DNA of 63,593 nt from Pelagibacteraceae bacterium AG-426-I15 (GTDB lineage: Bacteria; Pseudomonadota; Alphaproteobacteria; Pelagibacterales; Pelagibacteraceae): assembly GCA_003213135.1 (NCBI GenBank), contig QCNT01000005.1:1-63593 (forward strand), read 5' to 3'. Numbering within the stretch: position 1 is the stretch's first letter; the number at the start of each line of letters is the position of its first letter. A model generated the notes under the pieces. It was given only the letters and a program-made list of their open reading frames with translations, did no database searches and was not told the DNA's origin. The translations under genes were made by a program, and so were the position numbers. Shown piece by piece: positions 1 through 7,105 of the stretch.

Positions 1-883
1 TAAAAAGATTTGCTTCTTTGATATATCTTCTTACCATTTGAGTTGTTTTGTGACCAGTCATTGCCATTATGCTTCTTTCCTCCGCACCTAATTCTGCAGT
101 TGAGGTTGCAAAACCCGATCTTAGACTATGGCCCGAGTATTTACTTTGATCTAATCCAGCTAATGCTGCGTATTTTTTAATTATTAAGGATACATTCTTG
201 TCCGACATATCAAAGATTTTTCCAGATTTAATTTCTTTGTTTTTTGTCCAATTCCTTAATGATGTCACTGGGCAATATTCAGTATTTGTAAAGTAGGGGA
301 TACCTTTAGTCATACCTTCACCTGACTGGTCTGTCTTAGATCTTCTCACAAATATTTTTACTCCCTCAGTTACAAATTCAATATCATCATGTTCTAGCGA
401 TACTAATTCTGATCTTCTGAAACCCCCAGCAAAACCAACTAATAACAAAGCCTTGTTTTCAAGCTTATTTTTTTTGTTTTTATCATGATTTATTGCATTA
501 ATAATTAATTTTAAATCATTGATTAATATAGGTTTTTTAGCTTTTTGATATGTTCCTTTTACCCTTCTAATGCCTAATAAGTTCTCAGTTATAATTGGAT
601 GCTTAGTGTCTAAATAATGTCCATTTAATTTATGAATAACACTGATGGATGCTAATCTTCTTTTTAAAGTACTAAATTTCGATGATTTAGCCAGATGTGT
701 AAGGTAAAGAGTAATAATTTTTGGATCTGAGGGCATTGAAACAAGACCATTTTGTTGGCAAAACAAAGAAAAATCACTAAAATCAGCTTTATAAGCTCTT
801 AGTGTGTTAGCTGCCTTAGAGCTTTTTAAATTCTTTAAAGTTTCTAATTCTAGGCTTTTTATATCAGTTATTAAATTATTCAT
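1..883 (-). CDS. Tyrosine recombinase/integrase, C-terminus cut by window edge
   Basis: My own reading of the minus strand gives an open frame from an ATG at 881-883 to the window edge, 294 codons. It has an N-terminal SAM-like core-binding domain (about residues 1-105) and a catalytic domain with all expected residues: R156 (GFRRSEL), K183 (RRSKTDQ), H252 and R255 (GHSLRSGF), H278 (TGHKTT) and nucleophile Y287 (RRYIKE). Only some 10-20 C-terminal residues should be missing. It resembles the integrase family found on plasmids, islands and prophages with 'NTLRAY' N-termini rather than XerC/XerD. It has its own strong promoter and a perfect inverted repeat just upstream. The element it mobilises, if any, probably extends left of the window. 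Family call is firm; activity and target are unknown. Confidence 0.93.
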   Translation of the reverse strand, partial: MNNLITDIKSLELETLKNLKSSKAANTLRAYKADFSDFSLFCQQNGLVSMPSDPKIITLYLTHLAKSSKFSTLKRRLASISVIHKLNGHYLDTKHPIITENLLGIRRVKGTYQKAKKPILINDLKLIINAINHDKNKKNKLENKALLLVGFAGGFRRSELVSLEHDDIEFVTEGVKIFVRRSKTDQSGEGMTKGIPYFTNTEYCPVTSLRNWTKNKEIKSGKIFDMSDKNVSLIIKKYAALAGLDQSKYSGHSLRSGFATSTAELGAEERSIMAMTGHKTTQMVRRYIKEANLF

Positions 884-889
884 ATATAT

Positions 890-914
890 TTCCGATAACC
901 ATTAATTATCGGAA
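890..914. repeat. Perfect 9-7-9 inverted repeat before the integrase
   Basis: Arms TTCCGATAA (890-898) and TTATCGGAA (906-914) are perfect reverse complements, separated by CCATTAA. The repeat starts 7 bp upstream of the integrase ATG and covers the predicted transcription start. The geometry (two inverted 9-bp arms, 7-bp spacer) is that of a tyrosine-recombinase core site, and the location equally suits an autoregulatory operator or a 5'-UTR hairpin. Presence is seen directly; role is inferred. Confidence 0.8.
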
Positions 915-915
915 C

Positions 916-944
916 TTTATAAATTATCATTTTTAAGATGTCAA
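916..944 (-). promoter_or_regulatory. Near-consensus sigma70 promoter for the integrase
   Basis: On the minus strand a perfect -35 TTGACA (939-944) is followed after 17 bp by -10 TATAAA (916-921). The predicted start is near 909, inside the inverted repeat, giving a leader of about 25 nt. This is the best promoter match seen in the window. Confidence 0.65.
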
Positions 945-967
945 GCTTTGAATTATTATAATGAATT

Positions 968-1363
968 ATGCTTTTTAAAAATCGTAAACGCGTAGTTCTT
1001 GACAGAGGTCCAAGCTGGCCTGATTATGATAAGGCAGAACCATTTATGGTTCGATATTATCCTTTATTTCGTAAAAGGCCTAAGTGGTTCCCTTTCAATG
1101 TATTCGTTCATAAGATTTTAAAGAGCGATAGAGGGGATCTGCATGACCATTACTGGCCATATTTAACTATAATTCTTAAGGGTGGTTATTGGGAAACTAG
1201 AGAAAATGGTACTTTTTGGAGAGGTCCTGGCTATATAGGTTTAAGAAAAGGTACCGATAGACACAGTTTAAGGATACCAGAAGGAAAATCAGCATGGACT
1301 CTAATATTTGTTGGTCCAAACAAAGGTTCAAAAAAGTACTCCAGATACCAAAAAAACACTTAA
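968..1363 (+). CDS. Cupin-like (RmlC fold) hypothetical protein
   Basis: 131 residues. The centre carries LHDHYWPY, ILKGGYWE, RGPGYIGLRKGTDRHSL and AWTLIFVGP, a pattern of small cupin-like proteins common in phages and bacterial accessory DNA; the two His of HDH and the later RHSL are possible metal ligands. No signal peptide or membrane segment. The ATG at 968 is chosen because the one at 961 is followed by a stop within six codons. It diverges from the integrase and is isolated from the downstream operon by a long gap, so it may belong to an accessory element. Substrate and function are unknown. Confidence 0.7.
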   Translation: MLFKNRKRVVLDRGPSWPDYDKAEPFMVRYYPLFRKRPKWFPFNVFVHKILKSDRGDLHDHYWPYLTIILKGGYWETRENGTFWRGPGYIGLRKGTDRHSLRIPEGKSAWTLIFVGPNKGSKKYSRYQKNT

Positions 1364-1452
1364 ATTAGTCCCATTTTACCCCTTAAAACCCTTATTTTTC
1401 AACGTTTTTTGCAATCTGAAGATGTATTTATTTAAAAAATAAGGTTTTATGC

Positions 1453-1493
1453 GGTCTATTAGAGCCCGTATGTATAAACGCTTAAAATAGACC
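1453..1493. repeat. Inverted repeat GGTCTATT/AATAGACC
   Basis: Perfect 8-bp arms GGTCTATT (1453-1460) and AATAGACC (1486-1493) with a 25-nt loop, about 90 nt after the cupin-like gene. There is no clear T-run, so it is a weak terminator candidate; it could also be a protein-binding site or a remnant of an integration event. Confidence 0.5.
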
Positions 1494-1652
1494 CATATAT
1501 GGCCCATTAATCGCTATATTCTGATACTGCATTGCTCATAAATTCAGTTAATAAATTATCATTGATTTGTGTCCAAAAGTTTAATTTTGTTATGTTTTAT
1601 TGGCCTTTTAAGAGTAGCAATCTAGACTATTGCTGGATATCCTTAAAAAGAT

Positions 1653-1702
1653 GAATAAAATCAATTTTTTTATCTATTTTATTTAAAACATAGATTTTAT
1701 TC
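1653..1702 (-). terminator. AT-rich hairpin after the ten-gene operon (possible terminator)
   Basis: Perfect 10-bp arms GAATAAAATC (1653-1662) and GATTTTATTC (1693-1702) enclose a 30-nt loop that contains a second, nested imperfect hairpin (ATCTAT.../...ATAGAT). On the minus strand it starts 62 nt after the AEC transporter stop and is followed by ATCTTTTT, so it may end the tRNA-Pro/dmd operon. The stem is AT-only apart from two pairs, hence the modest confidence. Confidence 0.4.
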
Positions 1703-1763
1703 AATAAATTCAATAATATAGATATATTAATTAAAGTAATACATTAAGATATGAAGCAATTAA

Positions 1764-2663
1764 TTAATTGAAAAATTTTAAAGCTAAGTAAACAACGACC
1801 GGGATAGTTATAAAAGACATTAATGTTGATGACACGATTACGCTGGCAATACTGTCAACTGCCCTCTTCTTTGAGTACATCGAACCCACCAAATATGTTA
1901 AAACAGCGCTGGGCATAGCTGACTGAATAAGAAGAACACCAGCCATATAACCACTAAGATTTAAAAATTTAATTAAAGCAAAGCCAATTAAAGGCCCTAA
2001 AACAACCCTAACAGAACCCAAAATAATTGCATGTGTCCATGATACCACCTTAAGTCTTGTTAAAGCTACTCCCAAAGCCATTAAAACTAGAAATATAGTG
2101 GTGTAAGTTAATAAAAAAGTAGTATTTTCCAAATATCCAGGAACATCCAGATCAAAATATAAAAATGCTATTGCCGCTATAATTCCATAAATTGGGCCAT
2201 TCTTAATTAAAATAGATAAAGAAAATTTTTTACTAGCTAAAAAAACACCGATAGTGAAATGAAATAAAATTATAACAGACGCAATAGCAGAGGCCACACC
2301 TAAGCCAGCAGTACCATAAGCGAAAAGACAAATTGGTACACCCATATTTCCAGTATTTGGCAAGAATAAAGGGGGAAGTTCAGTAACAGCATCTTTTTTT
2401 AAAAATAACAAGAAAAAAAAACCAACAAGAGCAAATGCTCCCAAAATAATTACAGCGTAAATAAAGTACTCTGTGAAAATCTCTAAAGTTACGCCAGTAG
2501 TAGTAATGGTATAAAATATCATAGCAGGAGTTCCAATTGTTCCTGCAAAATTTGTTATAAATTTTGTATTAAACTTTGGATCATTCTTTCCAATATAAAA
2601 ACCTATGCCGATAATAAAAAAAACTGGAAAAAGTACGTCTATAAGTTTGAGGTAGAGCTCCAT
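1764..2663 (-). CDS. AEC-family membrane transporter (auxin efflux carrier-like)
   Basis: 299 residues with about ten hydrophobic segments in two groups of five, the length and organisation of the Mem_trans/AEC family. The mid-protein stretch with PLFLPNTGNMGVPICLFAYG is the typical N-T-G-N-x-G-x-P motif of the first repeat. AEC members move organic anions such as malate or malonate; the substrate here cannot be read from sequence. It is the last gene of the DMSP operon and overlaps the SbmA-like gene by one base, so it may carry a carboxylate related to that pathway (inference). Confidence 0.85.
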   Translation of the reverse strand: MELYLKLIDVLFPVFFIIGIGFYIGKNDPKFNTKFITNFAGTIGTPAMIFYTITTTGVTLEIFTEYFIYAVIILGAFALVGFFFLLFLKKDAVTELPPLFLPNTGNMGVPICLFAYGTAGLGVASAIASVIILFHFTIGVFLASKKFSLSILIKNGPIYGIIAAIAFLYFDLDVPGYLENTTFLLTYTTIFLVLMALGVALTRLKVVSWTHAIILGSVRVVLGPLIGFALIKFLNLSGYMAGVLLIQSAMPSAVLTYLVGSMYSKKRAVDSIASVIVSSTLMSFITIPVVVYLALKFFN

Positions 2664-3667
2664 TAAGCTCTTACATCAGATTTTCTAGGTTTTCTCAAGG
2701 GCTTATTAAAATCAATAGCTTTTTCAAATTCATTGAGCCTTTTATAAATCGACCTTAATTCAGTGATCCTGGTCCAGTTTTGTAAAAAAAGTGAAAAGCT
2801 ACTTTGAACTTCCCTGAAAGCGCTAGAGGTTTGTATTAATACACCTAATGTCATTGCTCCCGTAAATAAACCAGGTCCCATTAACAAATAAGGTACAATT
2901 ATCATTGATTGATTATACATTATTAACCACAAATCAAAATATCCATAATGAAGAAATAATCTATGATAATTAAATTTTATACCTGTAAAAAGTTCCAATA
3001 TAGTTGGTGGTTTGACATAATTTTTTCTATCGTCTTCCCCATATACCAATTCTTTTCTAAAAGCGGCTTCAACTTTTTGATTATTATATTCTAAACCCGG
3101 TAGTTTTATTCCAACCAACCAACTTATAATAAGGCCACCTAAACTGGCGGTTAACGAAACCCAAACTAAAGAGCCATTAATATCTTTAAAAAAAGGAATT
3201 ACAACATTTGAAGAAAGGCCCCACAAAATAGGTATAAAAGCAATTAGCAACATTATGGCTCTAACAACCTGTAGCCCTAAACTTTCAACAATTTTTGCAA
3301 AATTCATACAATCCTCTTGAATTCTTTGTGAAGCTCCCTCAACTTTAGCGTCTATTTTTCTCCAATAAGGCATATAAGAGAAAGTCATTGCTTCTCTCCA
3401 TCTAAACGCCCACAATCTTGTGAAATAGTTAGTAACCGTATAAATTATTACGTATGGAATAGCTAATTTCATAAATAATAAGATGCCATCATAAAATTCT
3501 GAAAGTTCACGCTCTGTTGCTTTTTGGAGAAGATCGTAAAAACCTTTATACCATTCATTAATTTTAACATCGATCCAAGTTTGTGAAAGTAAAGATATGA
3601 ATATAAAAAAAGCCCCACCCCAAGACCATAATAACCATTTTTTTTCAGTAAAAAAACTTCTCCACAT
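2663..3667 (-). CDS. SbmA/BacA-family peptide transporter
   Basis: 334 residues; several transmembrane segments and the family signature region FRWREAMTFSYMPYW followed by ASQRIQEDCMNFA, as in SbmA and BacA. The family imports peptides and some modified compounds by proton-driven transport without its own ATPase domain, and no Walker motifs are present, which separates it from ABC exporters with a similar fold. It is somewhat shorter than the usual 380-400 residues. It sits one base after the complex I-like gene and overlaps the AEC transporter by one base. Its link to DMSP metabolism is only positional. Confidence 0.85.
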   Translation of the reverse strand: MWRSFFTEKKWLLWSWGGAFFIFISLLSQTWIDVKINEWYKGFYDLLQKATERELSEFYDGILLFMKLAIPYVIIYTVTNYFTRLWAFRWREAMTFSYMPYWRKIDAKVEGASQRIQEDCMNFAKIVESLGLQVVRAIMLLIAFIPILWGLSSNVVIPFFKDINGSLVWVSLTASLGGLIISWLVGIKLPGLEYNNQKVEAAFRKELVYGEDDRKNYVKPPTILELFTGIKFNYHRLFLHYGYFDLWLIMYNQSMIIVPYLLMGPGLFTGAMTLGVLIQTSSAFREVQSSFSLFLQNWTRITELRSIYKRLNEFEKAIDFNKPLRKPRKSDVRA

Positions 3668-3668
3668 T

Positions 3669-3953
3669 TTAGTCTTTCAAAAAATTATCAGTGTAAGATT
3701 TTATAATAAAATCATTTTTTTTTGGTTCCACAACATCATAAAGAATATTGTTTTTTTTTGCATAATCTATTGCTTTATCCTTAGAAGAAAACTCTAAAAT
3801 GACCTCCTTCATAGTATCATCACCTGACTCCCACCCCATAAATGATGTGAATTTGTTATCTCTTGTTTCAAATTTTAACAACCAATTTTTTATTTTCCCT
3901 TTTCCAGATTGCATGGCTGTTTTTGTAGGAACATAGATTTTAGCTTTTTTCAT
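3669..3953 (-). CDS. NDUFS4-like complex I accessory subunit (ETC complex I subunit family)
   Basis: 94 residues matching the family of the mitochondrial 18-kDa complex I subunit: AKIYVPTKTAMQSGKGK at the start, then W-x-L-x-F and FMGWESGDDTMKEV and a lysine/tyrosine-rich end. Alphaproteobacteria carry this accessory subunit of NADH:ubiquinone oxidoreductase. It lies 4 nt after dmdA and 1 nt before the sbmA-like gene, far from any nuo cluster in view, so co-transcription with the DMSP operon is odd and noted as a finding. Confidence 0.85.
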   Translation of the reverse strand: MKKAKIYVPTKTAMQSGKGKIKNWLLKFETRDNKFTSFMGWESGDDTMKEVILEFSSKDKAIDYAKKNNILYDVVEPKKNDFIIKSYTDNFLKD

Positions 3954-3957
3954 AAAG

Positions 3958-5067
3958 TTATAATATTGGTAGATTACAAATTTTACCTGATACCAATTTC
4001 TTGTTTATGTTAACTTGAAATTTTAATGAATCTTCACAATATTTTGACTTTATCATTGCAATTCCTACAACTTTGTTAAATTTAGGAGAGAAAGCAGCTG
4101 AACGCAGGAAACCTATAACATTATTATTTTGATCTAAAAGTTTTTCTTCTTGAATTAAGTTTATTTCGTTAGAGTCTATTTTTACCCCCATTATTTTTTT
4201 TTCTATACCCTTTTTTTTAATATCTTGAAGAGCTTTTTTTCCTAAATAATTAATTCCGTTATCCAAACATATATACTTGTCAAAACCACATTCGAAAGGG
4301 TTATCATTGTTGTCCATATCATTTCCGTAAGAGAGGAGAGCACCTTCAATTCTTTCAATTGCATTTGGGCATCCTGGTTTAATATTTAGTTCTTTACCTT
4401 TATTCATAAGTTCATCGTATAAGATTAATCCGGATTCTGTATCCTCAATATAAATCTCATAACCTCCTTGTTTAGAAAAACCCGATTTTGATATCATATA
4501 TTTAACACCTCTAAATTCAAAATAATCAAAGTTAAAAAATTTTAAGTTTTTTATATTTTCTCCAAATACTTTTTTCATAACTTCTTCAGATTTTGGACCT
4601 TGAATTGCTAATGTTGCTATATTTGTTTCAAAAACTTTTACATCAAAATTAAAAGAACCTGCTATTCCTTTAGCAAAAAACAATACATCAGAATCAGCAA
4701 TACAAATTCTCCATTTTGTTTTATCAATTTTTAAAATTAAAGGATCGTTTACCATATTTCCTTCTTTGTCAACAAAAGGAACATAATAACATTTATTAAT
4801 TTTTGCTTTTGAAAGATCTCTACATGTCATTAATTGAATCAATTTGTAAGAGTCGTTACCGCTTACTTCGATTTGTCTTTGGACAGTAACATCCCATAAC
4901 TGTACATGGTTTTTTAAGTGTTCGTATTCTTCTTCAACAGATTTAAAGAAAGTCGGCAAAAGCATATGATTATAAACAGTATAACCCCCTACTCCATATT
5001 TTTCTAATCGTGAAGTAAATGGTGTGCTTCTAAGTCTTCTTGTCTTTGAAATTAAAAATTTTTTCAT
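3958..5067 (-). CDS. dmdA: DMSP demethylase (dimethylsulfoniopropionate-dependent THF methyltransferase)
   Basis: 369 residues, GcvT fold (folate-binding aminomethyltransferase domain plus C-terminal barrel). The N-terminus has [28 protein letters not shown]-like [10 protein letters not shown] and LWDVTVQRQ, followed by [36 protein letters not shown] and [19 protein letters not shown] recognise these as the DmdA clade rather than GcvT; the usual GcvT D-D pair reads VNDP here. It transfers a methyl group from DMSP to tetrahydrofolate, giving 3-methylmercaptopropionate. The dmdB and dmdC homologues in the same operon support the call. It overlaps the hydrolase gene by one base. Confidence 0.93.
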   Translation of the reverse strand: MKKFLISKTRRLRSTPFTSRLEKYGVGGYTVYNHMLLPTFFKSVEEEYEHLKNHVQLWDVTVQRQIEVSGNDSYKLIQLMTCRDLSKAKINKCYYVPFVDKEGNMVNDPLILKIDKTKWRICIADSDVLFFAKGIAGSFNFDVKVFETNIATLAIQGPKSEEVMKKVFGENIKNLKFFNFDYFEFRGVKYMISKSGFSKQGGYEIYIEDTESGLILYDELMNKGKELNIKPGCPNAIERIEGALLSYGNDMDNNDNPFECGFDKYICLDNGINYLGKKALQDIKKKGIEKKIMGVKIDSNEINLIQEEKLLDQNNNVIGFLRSAAFSPKFNKVVGIAMIKSKYCEDSLKFQVNINKKLVSGKICNLPIL

Positions 5068-5840
5068 TATTTTAAAAATTTAGCTACTTGTTCTCTCATT
5101 TCAAATGCATTTTCCAGTATTATCATATGACCACAATCTTTGATGATATGCATTTTTGACCCATTAATTAAGCCTGAAAATTCTTTGCCTTTATCTAACC
5201 TAATCATCTTGTCTAGCTCTCCAAATATAAAAAAGGTTGGGCATTTGATCATTTTTACACAATTGATTCCGTTCTTGTAATTATTGCAAGCTATTAAGTC
5301 TACCGCTAAAACCTCACGCACCTCCCTGGATGAATTCAGGATTTTTTGAAGCGGGTTTCCGCCAATAAATTGCTTAGAATAACCATAACCCCATTTCATC
5401 ATTAAATTTAAAGACTCCAGATCTCCGGAATTAGCTAAATCTATTAAACTTTTATTTACAGGTATTACATATGAACCAGCTACAAAAATTAAATTTTTAA
5501 TATTATCTGGAAATTTATTTACATATTCTAAAGCAACTAAACAACCTTGAGAATGCCCCAATATTGTTAAATCTTTTATTCCAATAACCTGAACAACTTT
5601 ATTAAGCCAATCAGCCATATCCTCTATTGATTTAAGCGAAGCACCCTCAGAATTACCATGGCCTGGTAAGTCAAGTGCAAAAACATTGTATCCTTCATCA
5701 GCAAGATATTGATCGGTTAAAGACCAAACAACATGTGATTGACCGCTACCATGAAGTAATATGATTGTGTGCTTGTTCTTATCAAAAGTTTGGCCAATAT
5801 CGGAGGAAAAAACTTTTTTATTTTCTACGTCAAAAATCAT
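5067..5840 (-). CDS. Alpha/beta hydrolase
   Basis: 257 residues. The catalytic triad is visible: nucleophile S97 in GHSQG, D210 in FGELD and H238 in DCGHM. An oxyanion-hole motif LLHGSGQS is near residue 29. No signal peptide, so it is cytosolic. Overlaps the crotonase gene by 4 bp and dmdA by 1 bp, so it is translationally coupled to the DMSP operon. A thioesterase or CoA-ester hydrolase role (for example release of acids from the MMPA-CoA branch) is plausible but inferred; esterase or dienelactone-type activity cannot be excluded. Confidence 0.85.
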   Translation of the reverse strand: MIFDVENKKVFSSDIGQTFDKNKHTIILLHGSGQSHVVWSLTDQYLADEGYNVFALDLPGHGNSEGASLKSIEDMADWLNKVVQVIGIKDLTILGHSQGCLVALEYVNKFPDNIKNLIFVAGSYVIPVNKSLIDLANSGDLESLNLMMKWGYGYSKQFIGGNPLQKILNSSREVREVLAVDLIACNNYKNGINCVKMIKCPTFFIFGELDKMIRLDKGKEFSGLINGSKMHIIKDCGHMIILENAFEMREQVAKFLK

Positions 5841-6646
5841 TTATCTTGCCAATTGGGATTTCTTTTATTTATAAAGGCATCTATTCCCTCTTCGGCATCA
5901 ATTTTAAGCATGTTCTCAACCATAACATTAGATGCATAATCATACGCATCGGACAAATTCATATTTATTTGGTTATAAAAAGCTTGTTTGCCAATTTTTA
6001 ATGTCATAGATGATTTCTTTGAAATTTTTAATGCTTTTTCTAACACGATACTTTTAAGATCTTTGTCGTCGACTACTTCATTAATTAAACCAATTTCAGC
6101 TGCTTTTTTTGAAGAAATTAAATCTCCATTTAAAAGCATTTCCATAGAATGTTTGTTTGATACTGTTCTTGATAAAGCAACCATTGGTGTTGAACAAAAT
6201 AAACCAATATTTACTCCTGGTGTTGCAAATCTAGAAGATGTTCCGCCGTAGGCTAAATCACAACTTGCAACTAATTGACAACCAGCAGCAGTTGCGGTCC
6301 CAGAAACCTCTGCAATAATAGGCTTTGGGTTACTAATAATTGATTGCATAAGTTTTGAACATTGTGACATTACTTTCTTAAAGTAGTTCCTGCCCTTATC
6401 AGAATTAAGACGACCTTTTTTTAGTTGTTTTAAATCATGACCTGCACAAAATGTTTTTCCCTCTGAGGAAATAATAATCACTCTTATAGATTTATCATTA
6501 ACACATTTATCTAAAACTGACTGGATACTAGACATCATTTCCTCAGATAAAACGTTATGATGTGATGGGTTGCTTAAAGAAAGACGAAGAATACATTCTG
6601 AATGGACTGAAGTTTTGACCAATTGTTTATTGTTATCATTATTCAT
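5837..6646 (-). CDS. Crotonase-fold protein lacking both hydratase glutamates (ECHDC3-like)
   Basis: 269 residues. The fold is clear: oxyanion-hole motif FCAGHDLKQL, then GTATAAGCQLVASCDLA and FATPGVNIGLFCSTP. In true enoyl-CoA hydratases the two catalytic glutamates fall at positions that read Q124 (GCQ) and G144 (TPG) here; the 20-residue spacing is kept. The sequence pattern is that of ECHDC3-type crotonases. So it is unlikely to be a classical hydratase or DmdD, although it is in the right operon. It may hydrolyse, bind or edit a CoA ester. Gap to the OsmC gene is 2 nt. Confidence 0.85.
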   Translation of the reverse strand: MNNDNNKQLVKTSVHSECILRLSLSNPSHHNVLSEEMMSSIQSVLDKCVNDKSIRVIIISSEGKTFCAGHDLKQLKKGRLNSDKGRNYFKKVMSQCSKLMQSIISNPKPIIAEVSGTATAAGCQLVASCDLAYGGTSSRFATPGVNIGLFCSTPMVALSRTVSNKHSMEMLLNGDLISSKKAAEIGLINEVVDDKDLKSIVLEKALKISKKSSMTLKIGKQAFYNQINMNLSDAYDYASNVMVENMLKIDAEEGIDAFINKRNPNWQDK

Positions 6647-6648
6647 GA

Positions 6649-7098
6649 TTAATTAATTTTAACTTTTACCTCATTAGAAAGTGAGTTTGATATAAAACAA
6701 TATCGATGTGCTCTATCTTGAACCTCTCTCATTTTTGAAACATCAACAGAAAAACCATTTGAAAAATCAACTTTAGGATTTAGTTCAATTTTTGTAACAG
6801 ACATTAAGCCTTTGATATTTTTACCAAGCGTTGCTATTGCTGTGTCTTTATATGTTTTAACAGGCCATTTCATTTTTGCTGCAAGAGCTAAGAAAGTCAT
6901 CATATGGCAACTGCTTAAAGATGCCGCAAGAGTTTGTTCGGGATTAGTATTTAATTCATTTCCTCTCCAATCAGGTGCGGAATCTGCAACGATTTTTGTA
7001 TTAGGTGTAAATGTTATTTCATGCTTGTTTGAATACTTCCCTGGAGACATATCACCACCTTCTAGTTTCCAAATAAGATCAATCGATATTTTAGACAT
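6649..7098 (-). CDS. OsmC-family peroxiredoxin-like protein
   Basis: 149 residues. The two family cysteines are present: C64 in SSCHMM and C134 in HRYCFISNS, with the N-terminal substrate arginine region DWRGNE. OsmC/Ohr proteins reduce organic hydroperoxides; this one has the short OsmC-like form with HxxCxxSNS at the end. It sits 7 nt after dmdB. In a pathway that can release methanethiol it may protect against thiol-derived peroxides (inference). Confidence 0.88.
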   Translation of the reverse strand: MSKISIDLIWKLEGGDMSPGKYSNKHEITFTPNTKIVADSAPDWRGNELNTNPEQTLAASLSSCHMMTFLALAAKMKWPVKTYKDTAIATLGKNIKGLMSVTKIELNPKVDFSNGFSVDVSKMREVQDRAHRYCFISNSLSNEVKVKIN

Positions 7099-7105
7099 TT
7101 CAAAA

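Larger units (their letters stand above)
1364..1763. other. 400-bp non-coding gap with inverted repeats
   Basis: The longest gene-free stretch in the window, between two convergent genes. I see no ORF or RNA gene. It holds two clear inverted repeats (listed separately), a 10-bp palindrome CCATATATGG near 1494-1503, and a short repeat AGCAAT/ATTGCT near 1616-1636. Terminators for both flanking transcripts would be expected here. Otherwise it is plain AT-rich DNA, and unusually long for such a compact genome. Confidence 0.6.

Noticed and set aside
1364-1763. CRISPR array, small ORF or RNA gene in the gap
   Set aside because: No direct repeats with regular spacing, no ORF of note and no recognised RNA fold; only inverted repeats.
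5837-6646. Calling the stand-alone crotonase DmdD
   Set aside because: Both catalytic glutamates are replaced (Q124, G144), so only the fold is claimed.
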